Source: a virus
DNA length: 33,354 nt
Strand: one strand, 5' to 3'
IMG/VR virus record: IMGVR_UViG_3300033156_000731
Location: 1 to 33,354 of that record
Under the pieces are notes generated by a model. That model was not told the DNA's origin and did no database searches. It saw only the letters and a list, made by a program, of their open reading frames with translations. Each line of letters starts with the position of its first letter. Within the stretch, counting starts at the first letter, position 1. Of the stretch, positions 11,149-19,270 are shown piece after piece. Both the position numbers and the translations under genes were made by a program.

Positions 11149-12864
11149 ATGAGTACCGAGGCGGATGACAGCTACCAAAAGCTTCTGGCTGCAGTGCGGC
11201 GTGATGCCGAGCAGGTAATTAAGCACGGGCAGGCCGGATTGAGCAGCCAGGCACGCACCTGGTACGCCCACGTCAAGCGCGAGATGAGCGATTCGGACTG
11301 GATTGATCGGCGGGTGCGGCTGCTGACGGAGTTGGAGCAGTTCATCGGAGAGTTCTTCGGGCTGCGATTCGGGGGGCAGTGGCTTCACAAGCCGGTGCAC
11401 AGACCCCTTTTCCGCTACCTTGACAAGTCGGTGCCGCTGGTTGCGGACCGGCCGCTCAAGCAGACATCGCGACTGTTCCTTGCGGCGCGCAACACGTTCA
11501 AAACCAGCATATTCGTGCCCTACGAGACGCAAATCACGCTGCGGGACAAGGAAGTGCGGTGCCAAATCGGTGGGTTCCGGCAGGCGGAGAGCGAGCACCG
11601 GCTGGCGATGGTAAAGAAGCTCCTTGAGTCCGAGCAGGCATGGTTTTGGTTCCCTGACCACGTGTGGTACAATGATGACAAGCCCAGGACGGTGCGGTGG
11701 ACGAAGGATGCGCTTGACCTTCGCGGGAGGCGGCAGCTCGTTGACCCGTGTATTTGGGCCGTCAGCTACGGCGTGTCGGTTGCCGGTGCGCACGCCCACA
11801 ACCGCCTGCTTGACGACGTTGTGAACGAGGAGACGTGCAACACAGCGGACCTGCTGCAGAAAACGATTTCGACGTGGGAGTATCTGAACCCGTGTAGCAG
11901 CTTGAACCTCATCGAAGACATCGTGGGCACCTTCTACGACCGCGACGACCTGTACAGCTGGCTGATTCGGGAAGGGTTCGTGCAGTACAAGTGGATAGTA
12001 CCGGCGTACGTTACAAAAGAGTGGCTCCGCGACTACCCTGAGATGCAGGACAAACTCGAGTTCGACGAGTACCCGCTCGGCAAGCTGCTCTTCGAGAATC
12101 GGTTGACGGAGGAGTTCCTCGAGCAGGCGGCTGAGCGGCTAAGCGACTACGTGTTCGGCTGCCAGTACCTGCTGAACCCGACCGCAAAGACCAGCAGGCT
12201 GAAGAGGGAGTGGCTGCGTCCGTTCAAGCAGGAGGAGCTGCCGAAGAACGTCGTTTACTACATGACCGGCGACCCTGGCGTAAGCACGAAGGCTGGTTCC
12301 AGCGAAGGCGCGCTGGTGGTGTGCGCGTGGACGCATGATGGGCACTGCTACATCGTTGATCTGGAGGCTGGCAGGTGGAACACGCGCGAGTTTGCTCAGC
12401 GGGCCGTGACTATGTACAAGCGGTGGGCAGGCCCTGACTTCATGGAGTTTGGGATGGAAAGGGTGTCGTTCCAGGCCGCACTGCACGAGGTGATTCGCCT
12501 CGTCGCGCAGGAGGAGGGCATAGGCGACCTGCCGCTTGTGGAGCTGCCAGGCGCGTACCTTGGCGTGGGGCGTCGGGTTGACAGAATATCAGGCCCCGCC
12601 TCAATGGGGATGATTCACTGTGCTGACCATCTAATACCGCTGCTCATGCCGCAGTGGGAGCGTTTCCCCGACCCGAGCGGGCGGAACATGGACAGGCTTG
12701 ACGCGGTGTCGTACCAATTCACAGTTGACAAAAACGGTGAGAGGTGGGTAGTCTTGCCATACGAACCCGCGCTCGAGGCCTCCCCGTCGGACTACAGCAA
12801 GCTGCTGCCGTCGCAAAGGCCGCCCGAGATGCGAAAGAGCAGCAAGAACTGGAGGTTGATGTGA
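11149..12864 (+). CDS. terL: Terminase large subunit
   Basis: 571-residue packaging motor. The ATPase domain has a Walker A-like loop AARNTFKT (residues 112-119, K118) after LFL and a Walker B RLLDD (219-223) followed by VVNEE (E227/E228 as catalytic Glu candidates). The C-terminal RNase H-like nuclease domain shows TGDPG (D375) after a strand VVYYM and NMDRLDAV (D515 and D518) near the end. It would cut concatemeric DNA and pump it through the portal. ATG 11149 has GGAG seven bases upstream. The last codons overlap the GTG of the next gene. The classical order TerS-TerL-portal is altered: no obvious small terminase precedes it. Confidence 0.92.
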   Translation: MSTEADDSYQKLLAAVRRDAEQVIKHGQAGLSSQARTWYAHVKREMSDSDWIDRRVRLLTELEQFIGEFFGLRFGGQWLHKPVHRPLFRYLDKSVPLVADRPLKQTSRLFLAARNTFKTSIFVPYETQITLRDKEVRCQIGGFRQAESEHRLAMVKKLLESEQAWFWFPDHVWYNDDKPRTVRWTKDALDLRGRRQLVDPCIWAVSYGVSVAGAHAHNRLLDDVVNEETCNTADLLQKTISTWEYLNPCSSLNLIEDIVGTFYDRDDLYSWLIREGFVQYKWIVPAYVTKEWLRDYPEMQDKLEFDEYPLGKLLFENRLTEEFLEQAAERLSDYVFGCQYLLNPTAKTSRLKREWLRPFKQEELPKNVVYYMTGDPGVSTKAGSSEGALVVCAWTHDGHCYIVDLEAGRWNTREFAQRAVTMYKRWAGPDFMEFGMERVSFQAALHEVIRLVAQEEGIGDLPLVELPGAYLGVGRRVDRISGPASMGMIHCADHLIPLLMPQWERFPDPSGRNMDRLDAVSYQFTVDKNGERWVVLPYEPALEASPSDYSKLLPSQRPPEMRKSSKNWRLM

Positions 12865-13217
12865 CACCGATACTGCTGAGCGATGCGATGAAACTGTTCG
12901 GGCTACAATACCACGAACTCGTGCAGTTCCCGAGGGTACGAGTACATGGCGACAAGAGGGCATACGTGCGCAAGGAGGACATCCAACTGCACCTTGGGCG
13001 GCACGGGAAGTTCCTCTCCGAGGGCGAAGCGGAGATTATTCAACTGCTGCGCGTCAAGCCTCCAGGGTTATCTGCACCGCCCACGCACAAGGAAGTTGCA
13101 GCGTTCCTAAAACGCCCAATCGGTACAATCAGTGGCCGCATAACGCGCCTGCGGGCACTGGGCTACATGGCACCAGGCGCCTACAGGCACAGGGGCCTCG
13201 CCCTGGCTATCAAGTGA
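12861..13217 (+). CDS. Double DNA-binding-domain protein (winged helix)
   Basis: 118-residue protein started at GTG 12861, five bases after GGAGG and overlapping the terminase stop by four bases. The frame runs further upstream inside the terminase gene, but without a site. The N-terminal part (LLSDAMKLFGL...RVRVHGDKRAYVRKEDIQLHL, residues 5-45) resembles an excisionase/MerR-type winged helix in which a substrate residue and a DI-x-x-HL helix follow a loop. The C-terminal part (THKEVAAFLKRPIGTISGRITRLRALGYM, 75-103) is a typical winged helix-turn-helix with a basic wing (YRHRGLALAIK). It could be the small terminase, misplaced behind TerL, or a regulator of the promoter just downstream at 13246-13275. 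Confidence 0.65.
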   Translation: MTPILLSDAMKLFGLQYHELVQFPRVRVHGDKRAYVRKEDIQLHLGRHGKFLSEGEAEIIQLLRVKPPGLSAPPTHKEVAAFLKRPIGTISGRITRLRALGYMAPGAYRHRGLALAIK

Positions 13218-13245
13218 CGAAATTATGTCAATTTATGAGTAAGTG

Positions 13246-13275
13246 TTGCCTTTTGCCGCTTTCGGTGGTTATAAT
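13246..13275 (+). promoter_or_regulatory. Sigma70-like promoter before portal
   Basis: TTGCCT (13246-13251), 18-base spacer, TATAAT (13270-13275, perfect -10). It lies in the only gap (78 bases) between terminase and head genes, with a predicted start near 13282, about 14 bases before the portal ATG. A/T-rich DNA with repeated AATT-ATG motifs (13221-13237) precedes it. It would allow head genes to be made independently of the terminase transcript. Confidence 0.6.
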
Positions 13276-13295
13276 GCCAGTGGGAGTGGCGAATC

Positions 13296-15179
13296 ATGGC
13301 CGAAGGCGGCAAGACGAAGCCCGAATCGGTCTCATACATGCTGGGGCTGACCAAGGAGCTTCGCCAACAGTATTCGGTGATGTGGAAGGAGTGGCTGACC
13401 GACCTCAGCTACTACTATGGCCGCCCATCGCTGAATGACGCAAACAAGGTCACGAACGACCTCATCGTCAACCTCGTGTTTGCCAGCGTCGAAACCCACG
13501 TATCCCACATGTTGCTCTCGAAGCCCGAAATCTTCGTTCGCGCCGTGCAGGAGGAGTACGACGATGCCGCAGCAGCCGCGACGAACATCCTGCATTCGGT
13601 GCAGATTGAGGCGGGCCTTCAAGCCTCCTACCAGCGCCTCTGCCGCATAGCCTCTCAAACCGGCACCTCGCTGATGCTTGTGAGGTGGGAGCAGCCGACC
13701 GGACGCCCTGGTCAAATCAAGCTGGATGTACTTGACCCGTTCACAGTTTACGTTGACCCGAACGCGACCTCGATTGATGATGCGGAGTACATCATCATCG
13801 AGAAGTACCTGACCATCGCCGAGGCCAGGCGGCAGTTTCCCCTTATGGCTGACGCCATCCCCGAGATGCCGAAGGTTCAGGTTGAGGAGCCGAGCTACCT
13901 CAGAAAAGCGGCGAAGCTTGCCAGGGCCCCTGGGCCGAATGAATTGAAGGAGAAGGAGAACAAGCGCCTTCGCTACCTGCAGGCATGGGTGCACGGCGGG
14001 AGGGTTATCGTCGAGATTCTGGGCGATATGCACGTAAAGCAGCGGATTCTGACCGAGGAGCGCGAATCACCGTACCCGAACCCGAACTACCACGGAACGT
14101 TCCCGATAGTGCCATTCTATGCGACGCAAGACGCAAGGAGTTTCTGGGGCATAAGCGACATTCGCAACATTCGAGACCCGCAGGATGAAGTGAACAAGCG
14201 CATGAAGCAGGTCATCGAGGTGGCCGACCACATGCGCATAATCCAGAGCAAGCTTTTCGTGCATTCGCGTGATAGAGACGTTGACACCGACGCGCTCAAA
14301 ACGACCGACTTCGAGATCATCAAGGTGCAGGACATCGCGCACGGCGTGCCCCGCACGATTCAGTCGGACGCATTGCAGCAGTGCGGAATCCTGCTCCAGA
14401 TGTCGCAACTGTCGGAGTACAACATTGACCAGATAACGGGCCTTTACAATCCGGCGAAGGGCGAGCAGGCGACGGGAGTGTATTCCGGCAGACATGCTGC
14501 GGCATTACAGTCGGCCAGCGCGATACGATTCCAGCCGCGCCTGGATTCCGTGGTTACATCCTTCCGCAGGCTCGGGCACCTCATGCTAAGCCTTCTGCAA
14601 CAGTACCAGATGATGGACATAAACAAGCGCACGTACTACAACCCCAAGGGCGGGCAAATCAAGACGCACGATGAAGAGGGCAAGCCGATACTACCAGTCC
14701 TGCAGGACAAGGACGGTAAGCCGCTTGACTTCGTGCCTGGCTTTGACCCCCGCTTCGAGATAGTAGTGCAGCCGACCGACGAGGTGCCGATGGCGAACCA
14801 GGCCAGAGGGCAACTGTTGCTGCAGATTATGCAGGCCGGCGGTGCCGACATCGAGGCCGTCGTCAGAGCGCTGCGGCTGCCGAACGGTGAGGCCATGCTC
14901 GAACGCATAGGCAAGAAGGCCGTCGCCGGACTCTCACCGGTCGCTTACTACCCCGACGAGGTAGTCGAAAAACTGTACCAACTTGCAATGCAGCGCATCA
15001 AAGAGCAGGTTCAAGCCGGAAACAGGGAGGGTGCCCTCAATGAAATGTACGGGCCAGAGGGGGCCGCCGCGCCAGAGGAGCAAGGCCAGCCCCCCCCGCC
15101 AGGTGCTGGAATAAGCCCTGAGGAACAGGCGATGATGCAGGCGCTGGCGGAGGCTCAAGGCCGCCCGATGGGAGGGTAG
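13296..15179 (+). CDS. Portal protein
   Basis: 627-residue protein with features of podovirus-type portals. An N-terminal helical part contains SYYYGRPSLNDANKVTNDLIVNLVFASVETHVSHML. The core has LVRWEQP...LDVLDPFTVYVDPNATSIDDAEYIIIEKYLT, a common portal stretch in which a DP-x-x-V-x-x-DP segment lines a strand. A long stem-like helix region precedes QVIEVADHMRIIQ. A Pro/Glu-rich C-terminus ends EEQAMMQALAEAQGRPMGG. It forms the dodecameric channel at the capsid vertex. ATG 13296 has GGGAG upstream. A run of eight C (15090-15097) lies in its 3' end. Placement between terminase and scaffold supports the call. Confidence 0.9.
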   Translation: MAEGGKTKPESVSYMLGLTKELRQQYSVMWKEWLTDLSYYYGRPSLNDANKVTNDLIVNLVFASVETHVSHMLLSKPEIFVRAVQEEYDDAAAAATNILHSVQIEAGLQASYQRLCRIASQTGTSLMLVRWEQPTGRPGQIKLDVLDPFTVYVDPNATSIDDAEYIIIEKYLTIAEARRQFPLMADAIPEMPKVQVEEPSYLRKAAKLARAPGPNELKEKENKRLRYLQAWVHGGRVIVEILGDMHVKQRILTEERESPYPNPNYHGTFPIVPFYATQDARSFWGISDIRNIRDPQDEVNKRMKQVIEVADHMRIIQSKLFVHSRDRDVDTDALKTTDFEIIKVQDIAHGVPRTIQSDALQQCGILLQMSQLSEYNIDQITGLYNPAKGEQATGVYSGRHAAALQSASAIRFQPRLDSVVTSFRRLGHLMLSLLQQYQMMDINKRTYYNPKGGQIKTHDEEGKPILPVLQDKDGKPLDFVPGFDPRFEIVVQPTDEVPMANQARGQLLLQIMQAGGADIEAVVRALRLPNGEAMLERIGKKAVAGLSPVAYYPDEVVEKLYQLAMQRIKEQVQAGNREGALNEMYGPEGAAAPEEQGQPPPPGAGISPEEQAMMQALAEAQGRPMGG

Positions 15180-15185
15180 CGCAGG

Positions 15186-15653
15186 ATGCCCATTCCTCGG
15201 CGCCGGAAAGGTGAGAGCGTGTCCTCATGGCGGTACAGGATAATGCGGACGGAGATGGAGTACGGGAGGCCGGAAAAGCAGGCGTGGGCAATCGCGTACA
15301 GCGAGACGAGGACGGCTGGCTCAAAGAAGCGGAAAAGTGGTCGTGGTTCTACCAGGTCGCGACGTGGCAAATCCAAGAAGAAGGCGAGGAAGATGGCCAG
15401 AAAGAGGGCAAGGCGCGGCTCCAAAGCGAAATCGAGGAGTAAAACGCCGCAGAGAGGCTTCCAGGCGATAAAGAAGGCCAAAGTGGCGCAGATACGGGCG
15501 CGAGGGAGTAAGACGGCAGGCGGCAAGAGAATCAAGGACCCCGAGGCCTATGTGGCGGCAGGGCTTAGGCGCACCGGTATCGCAAAATACGGCGAAAAGG
15601 GGTTCGCGGCTCGGCAGAGGAAGGGCCGCAGGAAATCCAGCAGAAAGCGGTAG
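15186..15653 (+). CDS. Highly basic virion-region protein
   Basis: 155-residue protein with extreme positive charge: residues 40-85 are almost wholly Arg/Lys/Ser/Gly (KKRKSGRGSTRSRRGKSKKK and onward), like a protamine or histone tail. The N-terminus (RIMRTEMEYGRPEKQAWAIAYSETR) resembles a short phage motif of the kind LMREGKPQKQAVAIALSE, and the C-terminal half (GGKRIKDPEAYVAAGLRRTGIAKYGEKGFAARQRKG) resembles small basic phage proteins with a KDP-x-A-x-x-A...KYG..KF pattern. ATG 15186 follows GGGAGGG. It may condense DNA, bind nucleic acid in packaging or sit in the head. It lies directly after the portal. Confidence 0.65.
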   Translation: MPIPRRRKGESVSSWRYRIMRTEMEYGRPEKQAWAIAYSETRTAGSKKRKSGRGSTRSRRGKSKKKARKMARKRARRGSKAKSRSKTPQRGFQAIKKAKVAQIRARGSKTAGGKRIKDPEAYVAAGLRRTGIAKYGEKGFAARQRKGRRKSSRKR

Positions 15654-15661
15654 GCGGGCTT

Positions 15662-15982
15662 ATGGCAAGAAAACCGGTCCCACCAAAGCGGATGGCTAAG
15701 CCGAAGGCGGTTGCGCCCGAGGAGGCCCTCAACCCGATTGCCGAGATTCGGAAGAAGGCGCAGGTCACAGCGGCGCAATTCGCTGTTGCGATAGATGTGC
15801 CGGTCAGCGTGATAAACAATACCGAGGCCGGAGTCTATCCCGACCTCACGACCAGCCTACGGGAAGGCCTGAGACTGGTAGGCCTTGACCCCGACGAAGT
15901 GAACAAGCGATACGTCGAGTGGGTGAAGACCCGCAAGGAAGTCAGTTTGGACGACATACGCAAGAGACTCGCGAAGAAGTAG
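15662..15982 (+). CDS. XRE-like helix-turn-helix protein in head operon
   Basis: 106-residue protein with a basic N-terminus (MARKPVPPKRMAKPKAV) and an XRE/Cro-like helix-turn-helix in the middle (TAAQFAVAIDVPVSVINNTEAG, about residues 36-57), followed by LTTSLREGLRLVGLDPDEV and a basic tail. Its place between a basic protein and the scaffold is unusual for a regulator. It could control late transcription, act as a small terminase-like DNA binder, or have been adapted for the virion. The ribosome site is weak (GCGGGC). Role inferred only from fold. Confidence 0.55.
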   Translation: MARKPVPPKRMAKPKAVAPEEALNPIAEIRKKAQVTAAQFAVAIDVPVSVINNTEAGVYPDLTTSLREGLRLVGLDPDEVNKRYVEWVKTRKEVSLDDIRKRLAKK

Positions 15983-16012
15983 GCCCCAATAATGAATACG
16001 GAGGTATCTAAG

Positions 16013-16774
16013 ATGGAACGTCCCGACGAAACCCAGCCCTCCGCTGAAGGCGTGCTCCCGAACGATGGCGGACTCGGCGATACGCCCCCGACCAGCGACA
16101 GCGGACTCAGCAGCCAGCCTGAACCGGAACTCGGCGTGGATGCAGGGGACATTCCCGACGACCCAGAGCAGCTCAAGCAGATGGTCGCCACCCTCACCAA
16201 GCGGTTCAAGGACACGCAGGCCAAGTTGACCGAGGTGTCCACCGAACTCGCTCGCGTGAAAGAGGATTCTGGCACCACCGGAGAGCCGACCTGGGGAGGA
16301 CAGGGCGCGTCGGTTCCAGACCCTTGGGACCTCGTTGCGCCCGAGACGGAAGCCGTTGCGCCGGAAGCGCAGGCTATCCAGCAGTTGCAGCAGCAGGTCA
16401 GTGTGCTGAGCGCCGTGGTTGCCGACGTTGGTATCGAGAATCAGATGCTGAAACTCGAGGACCAGATAGGCCGGTCCTTGACGTCGGAAGAACGGCAATC
16501 CATTCGCAAGTTCTGCAATGATCGCCGCACAGCGGACGTCGCAGGTGCGTGGAAACAGATAACCTACGACCGAGCAATTGCAGAAGCGAAGGAACGCGGC
16601 AAGCAGGAAGCGCTCAAGGAACTGCAGCAGGCAAAGCAGGGTAGCCAGAAGCCGCCTCCAGGTGAAACGGCAGAACCTGCGCTTGGTGGAGAGGGCGGTG
16701 CAGTCAGCTACGACGAGGCTATCCGGTACGCCATTGAACGGGGAGACATCCCAGGCGTGGATGAACCGTTGTAG
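16013..16774 (+). CDS. Scaffolding-like protein
   Basis: 253-residue acidic, low-complexity protein immediately before the capsid gene, the normal place and character of a scaffold. It has a Pro/Gly/Asp-rich N-terminus and heptad-like coiled-coil segments (LKQMVATLTKRFKDTQAKLTEVSTELARVKE; IQQLQQQVSVLSAVVADV; ALKELQQAKQGSQ). ATG 16013 is chosen because GGAGGT lies seven bases upstream; ATG 15992 in the same frame has no site. It would direct capsid assembly and be removed later. No protease is seen nearby. Confidence 0.75.
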   Translation: MERPDETQPSAEGVLPNDGGLGDTPPTSDSGLSSQPEPELGVDAGDIPDDPEQLKQMVATLTKRFKDTQAKLTEVSTELARVKEDSGTTGEPTWGGQGASVPDPWDLVAPETEAVAPEAQAIQQLQQQVSVLSAVVADVGIENQMLKLEDQIGRSLTSEERQSIRKFCNDRRTADVAGAWKQITYDRAIAEAKERGKQEALKELQQAKQGSQKPPPGETAEPALGGEGGAVSYDEAIRYAIERGDIPGVDEPL

Positions 16775-16822
16775 AACGCAGCACCATGCTCCTCCGCCTC
16801 GCGACAAACATGGAGGTAAAGC

Positions 16823-17755
16823 ATGGCTACGGCTCTTACAACGACCATCGAAAGCGCAGCCAAAGCTTGTCGCCTTCCATTCACTGACCAAATCTACAAG
16901 CGCGGCTACCTTGGGCAGGAGCTGTGGCGCAATAAGATTGTCACCGGCGGCGGGAAGTACATCTACCTGCCGGTCAACCTGAGCGCCACCGGTCTGGTCG
17001 GGACTCGTAGTCCTGGCGAAGCGATAAGCTACCAGACACCTGATACCATCAAGTCGCCGGTGCTTGATTGGCGCTACTACTGGGCGGCTGGCTCGATTCC
17101 GAGGGAGTACATCAAGCAGGCCAGCGGTCGCAACCAAGTAGTTGACCTGGTCAAGAATGAGATTCAGCGACAAGGCCGAGAGCTGCGGCAGCACATCTGG
17201 ACTCACGTGTACACCGGTACTGGCGACAGCCAAATCACCGGACTGGTTGACATCTGCAGCACCAGCAATACGTATGCGGGGCTTAACCGCTCCACGTACA
17301 CCAACTGGCAAGGCAACGTGTCCACCGAAACAAGCGTCGAAGACGCGGACATGAACACTGCCATTGCCGCATGTTCACAGGACGACGAGCGCCCGAACCT
17401 GATTGTCACGAACACGGCATTGTGGCTTGAGATGCAGAGGGTCTGGGCGCTGCCGTACATGCACTACACCGACACGAAGAACGCCAACTACGGGTTCACC
17501 GGACTGTCATTCTCCGACATTCCGGTTATCCACGACGACCTCTGTCCCTCGACGTACATTGCCATCCTGAACACCAAGTATCTGCACTGGGTGGTTCCGG
17601 ACGCCAATGACCCGTTCGAGGTGGAGACGTTCGTGGACGAGTCCGACGTACCAGGCGTGAAAATCCGAATCGCGCCCATGCTACAACTGGCGTGCACGTG
17701 GCCGAAGTACCAGTACCTGTTCACATCGGCCACGTCCATCGTCAAGGCGTCATAA
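16823..17755 (+). CDS. Major capsid protein (HK97-like fold)
   Basis: 310-residue protein resembling HK97-fold capsid proteins of podovirus-like phages. An N-terminal part ends KIVTGGGKYIYLPV. A SPVLDWRYYWAAGSIPREYIKQASG stretch, a long helix (VDLVKNEIQRQGRELRQHIWTHVYTG) and the sequence ITGLVDICSTSNTYAGLNRSTY follow. Then come NLIVTNTALWLEMQRV and SFSDIPVIHDD, with a C-terminal domain that includes VETFVDESDVPGVKIRIAPMLQLACTWPKYQYLF. ATG 16823 follows TGGAGG; a CCTCC at 16791-16795 could mask that site by pairing with GGAGG (16812-16816). Stands after the scaffold and before a probable decoration protein. Confidence 0.88.
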   Translation: MATALTTTIESAAKACRLPFTDQIYKRGYLGQELWRNKIVTGGGKYIYLPVNLSATGLVGTRSPGEAISYQTPDTIKSPVLDWRYYWAAGSIPREYIKQASGRNQVVDLVKNEIQRQGRELRQHIWTHVYTGTGDSQITGLVDICSTSNTYAGLNRSTYTNWQGNVSTETSVEDADMNTAIAACSQDDERPNLIVTNTALWLEMQRVWALPYMHYTDTKNANYGFTGLSFSDIPVIHDDLCPSTYIAILNTKYLHWVVPDANDPFEVETFVDESDVPGVKIRIAPMLQLACTWPKYQYLFTSATSIVKAS

Positions 17756-17770
17756 GGGAGGTGGCATACA

Positions 17771-18253
17771 ATGGCGCACGTTGGAAAGGTTAACGCAGTT
17801 GCAGTGCCGCTTGGTGCCACCACATCCGCTGGCACCTTGACGCACGAAGTTGACGCGACAGACGGTCGGGCGCAGTACAAGTTCACGCATAGCGCGACGG
17901 CTACCGTTACAGTACCGTTCGAGGTTGTGGTTCCTCGGGGCTGCAACGAGATTGTGGAGGCCTTCGTCTATCACCAGGCGAACCAGGCGGACGCCACCAA
18001 CAAGCTCACGCTGACGGTGTACGGTAGTGATGCGGCGACGACTGCGACGACCGCGCACACGGGCACAGCGTGGACGAGCGCTACGGTGGACTGTAGCGGA
18101 ATCACCGTCGCGCCGTACAACGAGACCCCATCCACCGCAACGGGTCTGCCTGGAGTCATCTTCGGGCAGATAGAAGTGGTTGTGGACGCGAACGATACGG
18201 GGACTTTCAGTCTGCCAATCTTCGTGTTCCAGGAGAACCTAATGACCGGATGA
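17771..18253 (+). CDS. Possible head decoration or cement protein
   Basis: 160-residue, beta-rich, Thr/Ala/Val-rich protein directly downstream of the capsid gene, with GGGAGGTGG before its ATG. The composition (TATVTVPFEVVV, LTLTVYGSDAATTATTAH) is like an immunoglobulin-like or jelly-roll virion protein. Position suggests a capsid cement or decoration protein. No family match recognised, and a head-completion role is equally possible. Confidence 0.5.
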   Translation: MAHVGKVNAVAVPLGATTSAGTLTHEVDATDGRAQYKFTHSATATVTVPFEVVVPRGCNEIVEAFVYHQANQADATNKLTLTVYGSDAATTATTAHTGTAWTSATVDCSGITVAPYNETPSTATGLPGVIFGQIEVVVDANDTGTFSLPIFVFQENLMTG

Positions 18254-18264
18254 TGGAGGTGAAA

Positions 18265-18289
18265 GGGGAGGGGGCCAGCCCCCCTCCCC
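18265..18289 (+). promoter_or_regulatory. Strong GC hairpin before the glycosyltransferase gene
   Basis: GGGGAGGGGG (18265-18274) pairs with CCCCCTCCCC (18280-18289), ten base pairs with a five-base loop, seven bases before the ATG at 18296. The left arm contains the only Shine-Dalgarno-like sequence near that start, so the hairpin would mask it. No T-run follows, so an intrinsic terminator is unlikely unless factor-dependent. Confidence 0.55.
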
Positions 18290-18295
18290 GCCCGT

Positions 18296-19270
18296 ATGAT
18301 AGAAAACAGCGCCGAGCCGGTTGTCAAGGGTGCGAAGCCCGAAAACGTGCCAGTTGCTCCGCTCCACAATACGCGAGAGGTCGCAAAGCGAAGAGCACAC
18401 GCGGTTGACGTGTCTTTCCAACTCGTCATGCCCGAGGAGTTCCCTCTTCTCAATCCTGTGGTGAGAAGCGTTCTTACAAGGGAACTTGGCGTCAAAGAGG
18501 CTGACCGTATCGCCAACCTCATAAAGGAAGAGGGCGGCACCCGATGCGCAGGCGGCTGGCTCCCCACCGACGTGGCGCTGAACCTGACTAACCAGATTGC
18601 AACGCTGCCGCTTGCCACCATGCAGGCGATGGTACAGACGGCGTCCGGACCGGAGCGCGGGCCCCAACGCGATTCGCTCGTCAAGGACGCGCTGGAAAAG
18701 GATGTGGAGTACATCTTCATACAGGACTCGGACGTGCTACAGCCTGCGAATGCGTTCGCAATGCTCAAGGGCGTGATGGATGAGCACAGTCTCGACATTT
18801 GTGCGGGCGTGTACTTCACCAAAACGTCGCCGTGTCAGCCCCTCATAGGCATAGGGCCTGACCTACCCTTCTGGGATGGCTGGTACGAGGACAGATGGAA
18901 GGTTTGGGAATGCACGCTGGTGGGCAACGGATGCTTGCTCGTGCGGAGCGATGTGTTCCGCAACATAGAGCCGCCGTGGTTCCTGGATGTGGCGGAATTG
19001 CACCCCGACGCACCGCCTACCAGTATGACCGACGATGCACACTTCTGCCGCAAGGCTATGGACGCGGGCTACAAGATTCACTGCTACACCGGTGTCACCT
19101 GCGGCCACCTGGACATTCACAAGGGTGTTGTTTACGGTTTCGACCCAGAGAAGAAGCGACCTGCTTGGCGAAGGTTGCGCGGCACGTGGCAGCCCTTCGT
19201 CGGCGACGTAGTCCCGCTGGAGGAGGGTGGGGATAATGGCAACGCTCTCGGACATCAGGCAGCAGGTTAG
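18296..19270 (+). CDS. Glycosyltransferase-like protein (GT-A fold)
   Basis: 324-residue protein resembling GT-A glycosyltransferases. It has QDSDV (D144-S-D146) as the metal/nucleotide-sugar DxD motif, GERGPQRDSLVKDALEKDVEYIFIQ-type lead-in, and then ICAGVYFTK. WECTLVGNGCLLVRSDVFRNIEPPWF and DDAHFCRKAMDAGYKIHCYTGVTCGHLDIH match the typical phage GT-A series (GxGCxLI, ED-x-x-FCRK-x-x-x-AG, CGH). It would transfer a sugar to a protein, DNA or cell-surface acceptor. About 85 residues at the N-terminus do not fit the fold and may be a separate domain. It lies among virion genes, so modification of a virion protein or fibre is plausible. Its end overlaps the next gene by 35 bases. Confidence 0.75.
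   Translation: MIENSAEPVVKGAKPENVPVAPLHNTREVAKRRAHAVDVSFQLVMPEEFPLLNPVVRSVLTRELGVKEADRIANLIKEEGGTRCAGGWLPTDVALNLTNQIATLPLATMQAMVQTASGPERGPQRDSLVKDALEKDVEYIFIQDSDVLQPANAFAMLKGVMDEHSLDICAGVYFTKTSPCQPLIGIGPDLPFWDGWYEDRWKVWECTLVGNGCLLVRSDVFRNIEPPWFLDVAELHPDAPPTSMTDDAHFCRKAMDAGYKIHCYTGVTCGHLDIHKGVVYGFDPEKKRPAWRRLRGTWQPFVGDVVPLEEGGDNGNALGHQAAG

Noticed and set aside
15090-15097. Run of eight C near the portal 3' end as a programmed frameshift
   Set aside because: No long alternate frame downstream and no obvious stimulating structure; more likely a Pro-codon run.
15227-15442. 71-residue acidic plus-strand frame inside the basic protein gene
   Set aside because: The basic gene has a better start and longer frame; the alternative is the expected complement-like composition in a shifted frame. 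Dual coding is possible but not supported.
15857-17311. 484-residue minus-strand frame opposite scaffold and capsid genes
   Set aside because: Antisense shadow of GC-rich coding sequence; no ribosome site, and the plus-strand scaffold and capsid are well supported.
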